In this document: positions 15,500 through 25,186 of the stretch, piece after piece
Layout of the letters: every line of letters begins with the position of its first letter
Position numbering within the stretch: position 1 is the stretch's first letter
NCBI RefSeq assembly: GCF_037974265.1
Contig: NZ_CP150233.1
Coordinates: forward strand, 5,766,001 to 5,830,000
From: Paenibacillus sp. FSL R5-0623
GTDB lineage: Bacteria; Bacillota; Bacilli; Paenibacillales; Paenibacillaceae
Direction: 5' to 3'
DNA: 64,000 nt
Program-made: the position numbers and the translations under genes
Notes under the pieces: model-generated
The model's database searches: none
What the model saw: only the letters and a program-made list of their open reading frames with translations
What the model was told of the DNA's origin: nothing

Positions 15500-17083
15500 T
15501 TAAGGCGCAGTCTCCAGGAATTGAGCTGTAGGATTTTTATCCATAGCCGTTCTCATTGCATACTCATTTTCGAAGAGCACCACATAATTACCTTTTTTAT
15601 CTTTTACAAGCGCAGAGTTAATCCGGAATTTGCTTGGGTCCAGATTCTCGTCCACGATCCAGCGAGCGAACTGATAAGGCATGCGCTGCAATTGCACATC
15701 TACCCCATACTCGCCTTTCATCCGGTATTCAAATACCTCGAACTGAAGTTGACCAATTACGCCGAGGATTGTCTCGTCGAAACTTGCCGTCTGGAATACC
15801 TGAATGGTTCCTTCCTCCGTCAACTGATCAATTCCTTTTTGATACTGTTTATGTTTCAACGCATTTTTCACGGTAACTTTGGCGAAAATCTCTGGTGAGA
15901 ACGTTGGCAACTCCTCAAAGACAACCTCGCTGCCTTGACTCAGTGAATCGCCTATCCGGAAGATACCCGGATCGAACAAACCGATAATATCGCCAGCATA
16001 CGCTTCTTCCACAATATCCCGGTCTTGTGCCAGGAATTGCTGTGGCTGTGACAGCTTGATCTCTTTGCCCACACGAGTATGCTTCACACTCATTCCACGT
16101 TGGAACTTGCCTGATACAATACGCAGGAACGCAATACGATCCCGGTGTGCCGGGTTCATATTCGCTTGAATCTTGAACACATAACCGCTGAACTTCTCGT
16201 TCGTTGGCTGAATCTCTCCTGCCGTACTGCGACGTGGTTCAGGCTTCGGCGCCAGTTCCAGGAAATTCTCCAAGAAGGTCTGTACGCCGAAATTGTTGAT
16301 CGCACTACCGAAGAAAATAGGAGTCAGTTCGCCACGTTGAACTTTCTCCATATCGAATTGGTCGCCCGCAATATCCAGCAACTCCAGATCCTGACACAAT
16401 TGATCATGCAGATATTCCCCTGCCATCTCACGGATAATCGGATCTTTGTAGCTATCTACCTTTTGTACTTTGATCGTCGAGTGATCGTCCCCTTGGAACA
16501 ATTCCACCTGATTTTTCATCCGGTCGTAGACACCACACAGCTCGCGACCTGTACCAATAGGCCAGTTCATCGGAACCGAACGAATACCCAGTACATTCTC
16601 AAGCTCTTCCATCAGGTCAAATGGGCTTTTACCCTCACGGTCGAGTTTGTTGATAAACGTAAAGATTGGAATGCCACGCTTCGCACATACCTGAAACAAC
16701 TTGATCGTTTGTGCCTCGACACCTTTTGCCACGTCAATCAACATTACCGCGCTATCGGCAGCCGTCAGTGTACGATACGTATCTTCACTGAAGTCCTGGT
16801 GACCCGGTGTATCCAAAATGTTAACGCGATGATCCAGATAATCAAATTGCATTACGGAAGAGGTAACCGAGATCCCCCGTTGTTTCTCAATTTCCATCCA
16901 GTCACTTGTTGCGTGTTTGCTGGCTTTCCGAGCTTTTACCGTTCCCGCAAGGCGAATCGCGCCCCCGAACAGCAACAGTTTCTCGGTCAATGTAGTTTTA
17001 CCCGCATCCGGGTGAGAGATAATGGCAAACGTCCGGCGTTTGTCCACTTCCTGTTGAAGAATTTCATTTGCAGCTTTGCTCAT
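15500..17083 (-). CDS. prfC: Peptide chain release factor 3
   Basis: GTPase that recycles release factors 1 and 2 from the ribosome after termination. 527 aa. The GTPase domain shows P-loop SHPDAGKTT, switch region RGISVTSSV, DTPGHQDF and NKLD; domains 2 and 3 follow (EVFEYRMKGEYGVDV). The residue order and the SHPDAGKTT variant are specific to RF3 rather than EF-G. Start ATG 17083 is preceded by AAAGGGA; the longer frame to 17140 is discarded. Two short GC-rich hairpins lie just upstream (17118-17168). Confidence 0.96.
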   Translation of the reverse strand: MSKAANEILQQEVDKRRTFAIISHPDAGKTTLTEKLLLFGGAIRLAGTVKARKASKHATSDWMEIEKQRGISVTSSVMQFDYLDHRVNILDTPGHQDFSEDTYRTLTAADSAVMLIDVAKGVEAQTIKLFQVCAKRGIPIFTFINKLDREGKSPFDLMEELENVLGIRSVPMNWPIGTGRELCGVYDRMKNQVELFQGDDHSTIKVQKVDSYKDPIIREMAGEYLHDQLCQDLELLDIAGDQFDMEKVQRGELTPIFFGSAINNFGVQTFLENFLELAPKPEPRRSTAGEIQPTNEKFSGYVFKIQANMNPAHRDRIAFLRIVSGKFQRGMSVKHTRVGKEIKLSQPQQFLAQDRDIVEEAYAGDIIGLFDPGIFRIGDSLSQGSEVVFEELPTFSPEIFAKVTVKNALKHKQYQKGIDQLTEEGTIQVFQTASFDETILGVIGQLQFEVFEYRMKGEYGVDVQLQRMPYQFARWIVDENLDPSKFRINSALVKDKKGNYVVLFENEYAMRTAMDKNPTAQFLETAP

Positions 17084-17434
17084 AGGTTTAATCCCTTTCG
17101 TCCGTTCATTCACGTTAATCCGGCATGGCCGGTCCATCATTCAATCTTTATGCAATCCGGCGAGGCCGGTTGATTGTACACGAGTTTTTACGTACTAGGT
17201 ATTTACACACTAGATTAATTTTACACATTTACAATGGAGTTCATCCTCCTCAAATCTGTGCTTTCATGTATACCGTGAACTGCTTCTTAACCCAACTCTC
17301 CTATTGTACCATAATCTGTACCGAAAATAACCGATTACTACCGCAGATTCTTCTCTTTTCACTTGCAAAAAAAAGCACCCTTCAGCCATTTCCATGGCAT
17401 CCAGGCACTCCTCATTCATTTTTATTTATCGGGT

Positions 17435-17836
17435 TTAGAAAATCAATGCATCCAGTGCGTATTGTCCGCCACCTGTCAGGGCCAGCGCTACACCAACCAC
17501 CAGAATCGCGAGATTATATTCGAATCCGTTCTGTGTGGACCAGTATCCGTTCGCACCATGGACTTTCACAATCGCAATGACCATCGTCAATGCAATCAGA
17601 ATGCCACCTACCGGTGTGAGCAGACCCAGAGCCAGCAGCAATCCGCCACCAAATTCCGCGAGTCCAGCCAGTAACGCCACCAATGCACCAGGCTTCATGC
17701 CCATCGACTCAAACCAGCCGCCTGTACCCTTGATCCCGTAACCTCCGAACCAACCAAACAGCTTTTGAGCCCCATGCGCCATGAACGACAATCCAATCAC
17801 CAAACGAATCAACAACAACCCTAGATCCAACATCAT
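17435..17836 (-). CDS. DoxX-family membrane protein
   Basis: 133 aa with four hydrophobic segments (about 5-25, 50-70, 75-95, 105-125). LLIRLVIGLSFMAHGAQKL and the central LAGLAEFGGGLLLALGLLTP are characteristic of DoxX/quinol-oxidase-subunit-like proteins. Start at ATG 17836, preceded by GGAGGAAAAG. Monocistronic. Function in Bacillota is not settled; some relatives are linked to redox stress. Confidence 0.88.
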   Translation of the reverse strand: MMLDLGLLLIRLVIGLSFMAHGAQKLFGWFGGYGIKGTGGWFESMGMKPGALVALLAGLAEFGGGLLLALGLLTPVGGILIALTMVIAIVKVHGANGYWSTQNGFEYNLAILVVGVALALTGGGQYALDALIF

Positions 17837-18114
17837 TTTCTTTTCCTCCATTCAATATATACAAAATAGTATTCTTAGATTAAAGATATTATGCCAAATT
17901 TTTTTCTTCATGATTCTCTGTGTCGCAAACCCCTTCAACTGGTTTACATTTTATCTCATGAATGATAACTTATCCGAAACGTTTGCCCGAATGAAGTTTG
18001 TCATTTGCGTAACTCTTTAACTCATGTGTTGAGTATAAGTTACGTACTTACTTTTTGTCAACAACTTAATTTAAATTACTTATTTCCTTATGATGGATAC
18101 CTACCTTTTCCCGC

Positions 18115-18158
18115 TAAAAAGCCTGGGGACACCGCAAAATTTGCGATTTCCCCAGGCT
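18115..18158 (-). terminator. Rho-independent terminator of zwf
   Basis: AGCCTGGGGA (18120-18129) pairs with TCCCCAGGCT (18149-18158); the minus strand continues TTTTTAGC. The remaining 280 bases between zwf and the DoxX gene show nothing else. Confidence 0.88.
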
Positions 18159-18191
18159 CATCATATTGTGTATGTTCTTAATGCCCTTACC

Positions 18192-19742
18192 CTAACCATT
18201 CACTTGCCAGATCACGCTGTCCTCGTCCTGACCATTTACCGGCCACCAGTGGAATCCGTCCTGCTCCAGCAGCTTATCTGTCGCTTCTGGCCCCCATGTT
18301 CCAGCAGGGTACGTATGAAGCTCTCCCTGATTCTGTCCCCAGGCTGCTGCGATTCGATCCACAAAAGACCATGCTGTTGCCACTTCATCCCAACGGGTAA
18401 AGTACGTAGAATCCCCCTCTGCCGCATCGTGCAGCAGACGTTCATACGCTTCAGGCGAGTTAATTCCAATCATGCAGCTCTGACAGAAATCCATCGCGAG
18501 TGGCTGAATCTCGGAATCCGAGCCTGGTTTCTTGGCATTGATTTTGATATATATGCCTTCCATCGGATTCACCCGAATGACCAGCAAGTTCGGTTCGAGC
18601 TTATATTTTTTCCCAAGGTACACGTTGTTTGGCATCGACTTGAACTCAACTACGATCTCGGTCGTTTTCACCGGAAGACGCTTGCCTGTCCGAATGTAGA
18701 ATGGAACTCCCGCCCAGCGGAAATTATCCACGAATACACGTGCTGCAAAATAAGTTTCCGTATTCGACTGCGGATCAACCTTGTCTTCCTGGCGATACCC
18801 CGGAAGCTGCTTGCCACGGTACTCCCCTTCGGCATATTGCCCCCGCACAACGTTGTTGCTCACTTCCTCATCCGAGGTGAAAGCCCGTAGAGAGCGTAAT
18901 ACCTTCACCTTTTCATCCCGAATGTCTTCCGGGAATAGGCGACTCGGCGGTTCCATCGCAATCATCGTCAGCATCTGAAGCATATGATTCTGCCCCATGT
19001 CACGTAGTGCACCGGAGTGATCATAATAACCACCACGTTCTTCCACGCCTACCGTCTCACCCAGCGTAATCTGAACGTTGGCAATATGTTTGTTATTCCA
19101 GAGTGGTTCAAAAAAGGCATTTCCGAAGCGGATCACTTCGATATTTTGCACCATCTCCTTGCCCAGATAATGATCAATCCGATAGATTTCCTCTTCACGG
19201 AATACCTCACGAATCTGCTCATTCAGATGTTCAGCCGATTGCAGATCATAACCAAATGGTTTTTCGATCACCAAACGGTTCCACCCCTGACTTTCCAGCA
19301 TACCGCCGTCCCGCAAACTGTACGAGACACTGCCAAACAGCTCAGGTGCCAGTGCCAGATAGAACAGCCGATTCCCCGGCGTGTTAAACTTTGATTCCAG
19401 ATGCTCCGTCTGCGCACGCAGCTCTTTAAATCCGTCCACATTATTGATGTCCAGTGCTTTGTATTCAAAATGATCGACAAAAGCGTTCCACTCATCAGGT
19501 TCCCCCGCTGGATAACGGCAGAATTCCTTAATGGATTCATAGATGTCTTCCCGGAATTCTTGTGGGGACCTCGGACGACGTGCTACGCCAATAACCGCAA
19601 AGTCTTCGGCAAGCTTGCCTTCACGGTAAAGACTGTAGATAGCCGGAAACAACTTCCGGCGGGCCAAATCACCCGTTGCTCCAAAAATGAAAAATACTGC
19701 GCCTGGTGTCTGTACTTCATCTTGCAATTGTTTTTCAACCAT
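18192..19742 (-). CDS. zwf: Glucose-6-phosphate 1-dehydrogenase
   Basis: First enzyme of the oxidative pentose phosphate pathway: glucose-6-phosphate plus NADP to 6-phosphogluconolactone. 516 aa, usual length. The NADP-binding GATGDLARRK lies at about residues 20-29 and the active-site RIDHYLGKE near residue 190; VIEKPFG precedes it. Start ATG 19742, AGAGGAG upstream. Monocistronic with its own terminator. Confidence 0.97.
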   Translation of the reverse strand: MVEKQLQDEVQTPGAVFFIFGATGDLARRKLFPAIYSLYREGKLAEDFAVIGVARRPRSPQEFREDIYESIKEFCRYPAGEPDEWNAFVDHFEYKALDINNVDGFKELRAQTEHLESKFNTPGNRLFYLALAPELFGSVSYSLRDGGMLESQGWNRLVIEKPFGYDLQSAEHLNEQIREVFREEEIYRIDHYLGKEMVQNIEVIRFGNAFFEPLWNNKHIANVQITLGETVGVEERGGYYDHSGALRDMGQNHMLQMLTMIAMEPPSRLFPEDIRDEKVKVLRSLRAFTSDEEVSNNVVRGQYAEGEYRGKQLPGYRQEDKVDPQSNTETYFAARVFVDNFRWAGVPFYIRTGKRLPVKTTEIVVEFKSMPNNVYLGKKYKLEPNLLVIRVNPMEGIYIKINAKKPGSDSEIQPLAMDFCQSCMIGINSPEAYERLLHDAAEGDSTYFTRWDEVATAWSFVDRIAAAWGQNQGELHTYPAGTWGPEATDKLLEQDGFHWWPVNGQDEDSVIWQVNG

Positions 19743-19957
19743 GGGCTCCTCTTTCTTCCGGGAAGATAACCTTCACGCTCTCCCCGAGCTATGTAATGGT
19801 GTTATATATGCACGACATACAACTGTCAATTACCAGCAAGTTCCTTCTTGGATGTGATGCCATTTTAGCATATCAACTGAATGGATGCACTATTTCAAAC
19901 TCATTTTTCTGATAAAGATTCTCAATATTGGGTCCCAATTCATGAAAAATTCATCCC

Positions 19958-20707
19958 TTAATATTCAATCGTAATCACCGGAAACCCCACTGTAATTCGA
20001 TTGTCGAGCTCATCACCAACCTGGTGAACTGCGAGTTGCATATTCAACATGTGCGAGCCACTCTTGATCGATAGGGGCAGCTCAGCCGCCTTATAAGAGA
20101 CACTTGCAGTGCCTGCATCTGTATAACGTTCGACGGAGGCGATATCCACCTTTGTGGACAGCTGTTCTTCGATCAGTGCCAATTGCTGACTCGCATCATG
20201 TTCAGTAGCAGTAACTGCTGTACCTTGCACAGACATATTCCAGGTTGCCTTCATGCCTGAATCTACAAGCAGTTGGCCGATCTGTTCATGTACTGTCATT
20301 AATGCCTTCCGATCCGTGTGTGCATCCCCTGAAATTTGTACGATGGCGTAGTAGCCGTTATCTCCTGTCTCGATGACATTGACCAACATGCCTACACCAC
20401 CATTAGCTGTACCTACAACCAGCTCACTGCGGTAGACATTGTGGCCCGTCTGACGTACCCGTACTGGTTGTTCAAGTTCCAATTGACTGGCCAGTAATAC
20501 GGCCTGCGCTTGTGCATCTCCCTTGCCTTCTCCTTGCCATTTAATAACCAGACGATCCACATTATCAATTACACTGTCAGCAGTATAGATTAGCTGTTCC
20601 AGTTCGGCAGCTTTGGATTCGTTCTTCTCTGCGTATACCTGTGTCACACCAATAAGAATTATGATTGCTATTGCCAATATACCTGCTGTCATCCATCGAT
20701 TTAACAT
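19958..20707 (-). CDS. ywmB: YwmB-family protein
   Basis: 249 aa. An N-terminal hydrophobic segment (residues 7-26, AGILAIAIIILIGVTQVYA) suggests a signal peptide or anchor, so the rest is probably outside the membrane. The body, with an alpha/beta pattern ending NRITVGFPVITIEY, matches the YwmB (TATA-box-binding-like fold) family of spore formers. GGGGGATTC precedes ATG 20707. The biological role is not known. It follows a terminator, so it has its own promoter. Confidence 0.8.
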   Translation of the reverse strand: MLNRWMTAGILAIAIIILIGVTQVYAEKNESKAAELEQLIYTADSVIDNVDRLVIKWQGEGKGDAQAQAVLLASQLELEQPVRVRQTGHNVYRSELVVGTANGGVGMLVNVIETGDNGYYAIVQISGDAHTDRKALMTVHEQIGQLLVDSGMKATWNMSVQGTAVTATEHDASQQLALIEEQLSTKVDIASVERYTDAGTASVSYKAAELPLSIKSGSHMLNMQLAVHQVGDELDNRITVGFPVITIEY

Positions 20708-20792
20708 TTGAATCCCCCGCTTCTTTCTTGCATTCTATGAATCTATCAACAGCATGCCCCTTTCGCATATTTGCTATACTTCTTCTGCACAC

Positions 20793-20837
20793 AACAAAAA
20801 AGCCCCACCCGCCACATGCATGGCAGATCGGAGCTTT
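20793..20837 (-). terminator. Terminator between liaR and ywmB
   Basis: On the minus strand AAAGCTCC ... GGGGCTTT enclose an inner TGCCA/TGGC stem, followed by TTTTTT. The repeat element at 20857-21066 lies between this hairpin and the end of liaR. Confidence 0.65.
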
Positions 20838-20856
20838 CCATTCATACGTATAGAGG

Positions 20857-21066
20857 TTGTTCAAAAAGTCCGCTTTTGATTACGAAGGGTGCCTAGCGGC
20901 ATCATCAACATCGAATATGGAATTCAGCCGAAATAAGTAGAGGCTTACGAAGAATGTTTCCTTTAGAAACATTGCGGTTGCTCACGTAACTCGATCTACG
21001 CTCCGCTACTCCATTTCTAACTTCATCCCCTCTTCTTGGTACTGAAAACCGACCTTTTTGAACACG
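20857..21066. repeat. Miniature inverted-repeat element (about 210 bp)
   Basis: The left end GTTGTTCAAAAAGTCCGCTT and the reverse complement of the right end GTGTTCAAAAAGGTCGGTTT form imperfect terminal inverted repeats. No ORF of note inside; the interior has CGGTTGCTCACGTAACTCG-type short palindromes. Structure fits a non-autonomous transposable element; I believe this repeat is widespread in Paenibacillus, but could not check. Confidence 0.6.
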
Positions 21067-21157
21067 CACTTATATATAATCATCTCTTATCTATAACTTC
21101 CGCACATTAATGCACGGTTCTTTGGCTTAATGATGTTATTGCATATAGTTCTTGTTA

Positions 21158-21832
21158 TTACTCTGCAAGTCCGTTTTTATAAGCATAGATCGCGGCCTGT
21201 GTACGGTCGTCTACGCCCAATTTTGCCAGTAAATTCGTGACATGGAATTTGACTGTCTTAATGCCGATGATCAGATCATCAGCGATGTCCTGATTCGATT
21301 TGCCTTTGGCGAGCAACCGGAGCACATCCATTTCTCGGTCTGTCAATTCATCATGCAAAGGAGCTGCTGCCTGTGGCTGCCGGAAGCGATTCATCATTTT
21401 GGAAGCCACCTGTGACTCCAGAACGGATTGCCCACGAGCTGCTGCGCGAATCGCATCTGCAACTTCATTGGCTCTTGATGTTTTCAACAGATAACTGAAT
21501 GCGCCTGCTTCAATAACAGGATACATTTTTTCATCATCCAGGTAACTGGTCAATACGATGACTTTGCACTCCGGATACATTTTAAGTACCTGACGAGTAG
21601 CCTCAATGCCATCCATGCCTTCCATAACCAGGTCCATTAGAACAACATCAGGCTTATATTCCTGTGCGAGCCGAATGCCTTCCTCTCCACTACCTGCTTC
21701 ACCAACAACTTCAATTCCATCTTCGGTATCCAGTACCGCTGCAAGACCAATACGTACCATCTCATGATCATCCACGAGCAATACTTTGATCGACGTTTCC
21801 GTCTCCGTTTCGACTTCCGGTTCCATTGACAT
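21158..21832 (-). CDS. liaR: Response regulator LiaR-like (NarL/FixJ family)
   Basis: 224 aa. Receiver domain with acidic pocket LLVDDHE, phospho-acceptor Asp in VVLMDLVMEGMDG, and the C-terminal LuxR-type helix-turn-helix (LTDREMDVLRLLAKGKSNQD...IKTVKFHVTNLL). Partner of the LiaS-like kinase, whose 3' end it overlaps by 65 bases; the start ATG 21832 is preceded by GAGGAAG. Activates cell-envelope stress genes in relatives; the probable targets are its own operon (palindromes near 26340-26392). Confidence 0.9.
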   Translation of the reverse strand: MSMEPEVETETETSIKVLLVDDHEMVRIGLAAVLDTEDGIEVVGEAGSGEEGIRLAQEYKPDVVLMDLVMEGMDGIEATRQVLKMYPECKVIVLTSYLDDEKMYPVIEAGAFSYLLKTSRANEVADAIRAAARGQSVLESQVASKMMNRFRQPQAAAPLHDELTDREMDVLRLLAKGKSNQDIADDLIIGIKTVKFHVTNLLAKLGVDDRTQAAIYAYKNGLAE

Positions 21833-22883
21833 GTTCTTCCTCGCTTTCATCGTTCATCAAAGGTATCGTAATCTCAATCCGCGTTCCCTTACCAGGCGCT
21901 GTTACAAATTGTATGGCCCCACCAATCTCCGTAACACGTTCACGCATGTTAGCCAGACCGTAAGAAGCTTGTTTATTCTCATCCAGATCGAAGCCTTGCC
22001 CATCATCACGAATCAATACCCGGATCGCATCACTACGGCGCTGGATCCGTATCTCCATTTTTTCCGCTTTTGCATGCCGTAACGTATTGGACATAGCCTC
22101 CTGGACGATTCGAAACAGATGATTCTCGATGCCTTTGATCAGATCAATGTCTTCGTCCATTTCGAACACAATGTCCATGGGTACTTTGGTTTTCAGTTCC
22201 ATCACCAGATCACGCAGACCTTGTTCTAGATGTTTACCCTCCAGATAGACTGGCCGCAGATGTAACAGTAGCGCACGCATCTCGGACTGAGCTACCGAAG
22301 CCATCTCCTCAATCAAAGCCACCTGCCGCTGAGCACGTTCAAAATCCTTCTCCATCTTCCGTCCAACGGCCGTTGCTGTCATGGATATCGCGAACAATTG
22401 CTGCGATACCGCATCATGCAGTTCCCGTGCCAAACGCTGCCGCTCTTCCACAATAGCCGTAATTCTGGCTTGTTCAGCAAGCTGTGCATTATGAGTAGAC
22501 AATCGCTGGAGCGAAGATACCTGATCTTCCCACTTTTTGCCGATTCGTCCGAGTTGGTCACTCAAACGGCCCACATCATCATCGCCCAGATCAGGTACAG
22601 TGCGTGATAGAGAGCCCTTCTCCCACAATAGAAGTGTTTCCCGTAGCAGTTCAAGCCGGCGTTTAACCCGATAACTCTGATAGAACCCAAAAACCGCACC
22701 AATCCCAATTAGAAGCAGCAATAGAGCCAGGCCCGATTGAATCAGATGGCGCCAGCCTGCAAACGGAGCAAGATAACCATATGTATACAATACATACAAA
22801 ATAACAGCGAGCACAATGAAAACCAGGAGGATCCCTTCACCCATACTTCGGGTTACCATGTCGGTATGTCGTTTTGTCTTCAT
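21768..22883 (-). CDS. liaS: Sensor histidine kinase LiaS-like
   Basis: 371 aa. Two transmembrane segments (about 15-35 and 45-67) with a very short outer loop, as in intramembrane-sensing kinases; then a HAMP-like region, HisKA_3 dimerisation helix with phospho-acceptor His in ARELHDAVSQQLF, and a HATPase domain (NTLRHAKA, DDGQGF, GLANMRERV). A 30-residue polar tail rich in Glu, Asn and Gly follows and overlaps liaR. GGAGGAG precedes ATG 22883. LiaF, encoded just upstream, is expected to hold it inactive until envelope damage. Confidence 0.92.
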   Translation of the reverse strand: MKTKRHTDMVTRSMGEGILLVFIVLAVILYVLYTYGYLAPFAGWRHLIQSGLALLLLLIGIGAVFGFYQSYRVKRRLELLRETLLLWEKGSLSRTVPDLGDDDVGRLSDQLGRIGKKWEDQVSSLQRLSTHNAQLAEQARITAIVEERQRLARELHDAVSQQLFAISMTATAVGRKMEKDFERAQRQVALIEEMASVAQSEMRALLLHLRPVYLEGKHLEQGLRDLVMELKTKVPMDIVFEMDEDIDLIKGIENHLFRIVQEAMSNTLRHAKAEKMEIRIQRRSDAIRVLIRDDGQGFDLDENKQASYGLANMRERVTEIGGAIQFVTAPGKGTRIEITIPLMNDESEEEHVNGTGSRNGDGNVDQSIARG

Positions 22884-22914
22884 CGGGGTCTCCTCCTTCT
22901 CTTCATCTATTTTA

Positions 22915-23562
22915 CTACGGATTACTGATGCTTAGGTCGCCAACTATATAAGAAATGACAAATTTTGCTTTATGTTCACTGGATTCATATCCAGGTGTTC
23001 TCCATACTAATTTGTTCATCATACCGCTATCTTGTTCTCCAAGAAGATTAATCCGGCCAAAAAGAACCGATGCTTCAATCTCCACACCATAATCTTCCGG
23101 TAGTGTGAGGCGAACATTACCCATAACTCCTTGCAGCAGCACAATTGTTTGTTTCTCCTCCGGAATCGAAAGAGATAGATCGGCGTTAACCTCACCTATG
23201 GCATGCCACAGACTCATACTACGTAACGTCCAGGATGATTGATCCCAGTAGTACCGAGCCATGAAATTCTGTTTCTTCATAACGCCTTCGTCCAGATGAA
23301 TCTTTTTGTTTTTTGAATAAAAGTAAGCTAACGATGCCAGTACAATCAAAAATACAATCATTAAATTATCCAGCAATAACAGTGCCGCACCAATGCCAAG
23401 ATACCGATGACCTTTGCGGGTATCCCCATTGCGGACTTGAAGCATTCCAACCGTTAACAGAATCAGTGCGGCAGCGGTCAGGAAATTAATATTGTCATTC
23501 AATAACATCATTGTGCCAATAATCATAATGACAACTGCAAGCCATTTACTCTTTTGATTCAT
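22915..23562 (-). CDS. liaF: LiaF-like membrane inhibitor of LiaRS
   Basis: 215 aa. Four short hydrophobic segments in the first 100 residues (starting WLAVVIMIIGTMMLL), then a cytoplasmic beta-rich domain with GEVNADLSLSIPEEKQT and GVMGNVRLTLPEDYGV, which is the LiaF/DUF4097-type C-terminal repeat. Start ATG 23562 with GAGGAGG upstream; longer frame not used. Position before liaS and after the PspA genes supports the name. Confidence 0.9.
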   Translation of the reverse strand: MNQKSKWLAVVIMIIGTMMLLNDNINFLTAAALILLTVGMLQVRNGDTRKGHRYLGIGAALLLLDNLMIVFLIVLASLAYFYSKNKKIHLDEGVMKKQNFMARYYWDQSSWTLRSMSLWHAIGEVNADLSLSIPEEKQTIVLLQGVMGNVRLTLPEDYGVEIEASVLFGRINLLGEQDSGMMNKLVWRTPGYESSEHKAKFVISYIVGDLSISNP

Positions 23563-23712
23563 CCCCGCCGCACCTCCTCTGTAAGTTAATCTCTCTTTAT
23601 TCAACGGAAAAGCCATACCAGGCAATGAAGTCCTGTATGGCTTAACTTTTGTTCTACCAACCGTACATTATACACGATTTATAGAATATCATATTGTCCA
23701 CTAAGCGAACAG

Positions 23713-24420
23713 TTATTCTTTTGAAGTTCCGTTCGCTTCATTCTTGGAACCATTGCCCATTTTGTTCTTGAGGGCTTGTAATTGCTGGTCCACTTTGAAT
23801 TGTTTTTCCACATCTACAGGATTTGTGTACGTAGATGATGTGTTGCGATAAGGTGCACGAGCTACGTCAGCTTCAGCTTCCAGCTGCATGATTTTCTCTT
23901 CCATGCGGTGGAATCCAAGTGATGCGCCGCCACTTTCGATCGAATGCAAGCTGTTGATAGAAGACATTTGTTTTTTAGCTTTTGCCATTTGTGCACGGGA
24001 TACAAGTTCATTACGTTTGTTACGCATTTTGTAGAACTCATCTTTCATATCATGCAACTGTTGCAACAGATCTTTTGCTTGTGCTTCGGACTGTGCATGC
24101 AGTTCGCTGTACTCCGTAATTTTTTGATCAAAGTAGATTTTCTCTTCCAACAATTTGCGTGCCACTTCTTCCTGACCGTTAGATAGAGCAGCTTCTGCTT
24201 GGGACTCACGTTGTACCGAAGTACGCTCCGCTTCATCCAAACGTTGTTTCATGCGGCGCTCATTTGCCATTTGTTTGGCAACAGTTACCTCTGCCTCATG
24301 AATCTCAGCCTCCATATCACGCAAGTACTGGTTCAACATTACAATCGGGTCCTCTACTTTATCCAACATATCATTTACCGATGCTTTCGTCATATCCTTA
24401 ATCCGTTTAAATACTCCCAT
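23713..24420 (-). CDS. PspA/IM30 (LiaH-like) envelope-stress protein, copy 2
   Basis: 235 aa, almost wholly helical. [20 protein letters not shown] at the start and [15 protein letters not shown] are typical of PspA/Vipp1 proteins, which polymerise on damaged inner membranes. Start ATG 24420, one base after the stop of the PspC gene. A second PspA is encoded at 25187-25858; the two differ throughout, so it is an old duplication. Confidence 0.93.
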   Translation of the reverse strand: MGVFKRIKDMTKASVNDMLDKVEDPIVMLNQYLRDMEAEIHEAEVTVAKQMANERRMKQRLDEAERTSVQRESQAEAALSNGQEEVARKLLEEKIYFDQKITEYSELHAQSEAQAKDLLQQLHDMKDEFYKMRNKRNELVSRAQMAKAKKQMSSINSLHSIESGGASLGFHRMEEKIMQLEAEADVARAPYRNTSSTYTNPVDVEKQFKVDQQLQALKNKMGNGSKNEANGTSKE

Positions 24421-24421
24421 T

Positions 24422-24931
24422 TTACTTTTCTCCCTTCTCGTAACGAGATAATTTTTGGCGAAGCTCTTCAACTTCTTTTTTCAGTGCTTTTTTCTCGATA
24501 TCTTTCATCATGGAATCAAGTTCACTTTCTTGCGGTGCTCCTGCTCCGTAGGCGTTGTTATCATAAGAACGGGGACCAGATTGAGGTCTGCCGTTGTATC
24601 CAGGGCCGGGACCGAAGTTACCAGGACCTTGTTGGTTGTGATTATTTTGAAAAGGACCTCTTGGTGGCTGGTGATCATAGTTGTTATATCCTCTGCCAGG
24701 ACCAGGGCCTGGGCCCGGACCGTAGCCATATGGATCATAAGGCGGATACGGTTCTTTTGGTACCACCAGTGCTGCAATAAAGTATATTAACAACGACGTG
24801 CCGCCAGTTACGAAAATACTGATAACAAAGATGATACGCAGCAGGGTGGAATCCATTCCGATGGTTTCGGAAATTCCGCCGCACAAGCCGGTTAACATCC
24901 GGTCACGCGTTGAGCGGTATAATTTGCTCAT
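24422..24931 (-). CDS. PspC-domain membrane protein with Gly/Pro/Asn-rich tail
   Basis: 169 aa. PspC domain at 1-60 ([20 protein letters not shown]..., one membrane segment [20 protein letters not shown]). Residues 62-130 are a low-complexity tail with [13 protein letters not shown] and [10 protein letters not shown] runs, then a charged helix ([21 protein letters not shown]) that could bind the PspA coiled coil. It overlaps nothing but ends 1 base before the PspA start, so expression is coupled. Confidence 0.9.
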   Translation of the reverse strand: MSKLYRSTRDRMLTGLCGGISETIGMDSTLLRIIFVISIFVTGGTSLLIYFIAALVVPKEPYPPYDPYGYGPGPGPGPGRGYNNYDHQPPRGPFQNNHNQQGPGNFGPGPGYNGRPQSGPRSYDNNAYGAGAPQESELDSMMKDIEKKALKKEVEELRQKLSRYEKGEK

Positions 24932-24948
24932 GTGTTTGCTCCTTTCGT

Positions 24949-25182
24949 TTACTTGTATCCTCTTACGTTGGAATCATAAGCATATGGATCAACGTGATTG
25001 GATTCCTTTGGTACCACCAACGCAGCGATGAAGTAGATCAACAATGATGTACCTCCCGTAGCGAAAATACTGATGAAGAAAATGATACGTAGCAGCGTGG
25101 TATTCAATCCAAGATTTTCAGAAATGCCGCCGATCAAACCTGTTAGCATTCGATTACGCGCCGAGCGGTATAATTTACTCAT
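24949..25182 (-). CDS. Short PspC-domain membrane protein
   Basis: 77 aa; nearly the same PspC domain as its neighbour (MSKLYRSARNRMLTGLIGGI, membrane segment [20 protein letters not shown]) but with only a 17-residue tail. ATG 25182 follows AAAGGAG. Probably the parent or product of a local duplication with 24422-24931. Confidence 0.9.
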   Translation of the reverse strand: MSKLYRSARNRMLTGLIGGISENLGLNTTLLRIIFFISIFATGGTSLLIYFIAALVVPKESNHVDPYAYDSNVRGYK

Positions 25183-25186
25183 GTGA

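Noticed and set aside
16145-17173. 342-codon plus-strand ORF
   Set aside because: Antisense to prfC over its full length, no ribosome site and no domain.
18090-18890. 266-codon plus-strand ORF
   Set aside because: Antisense to zwf; sequence is a mirror of its conserved regions.
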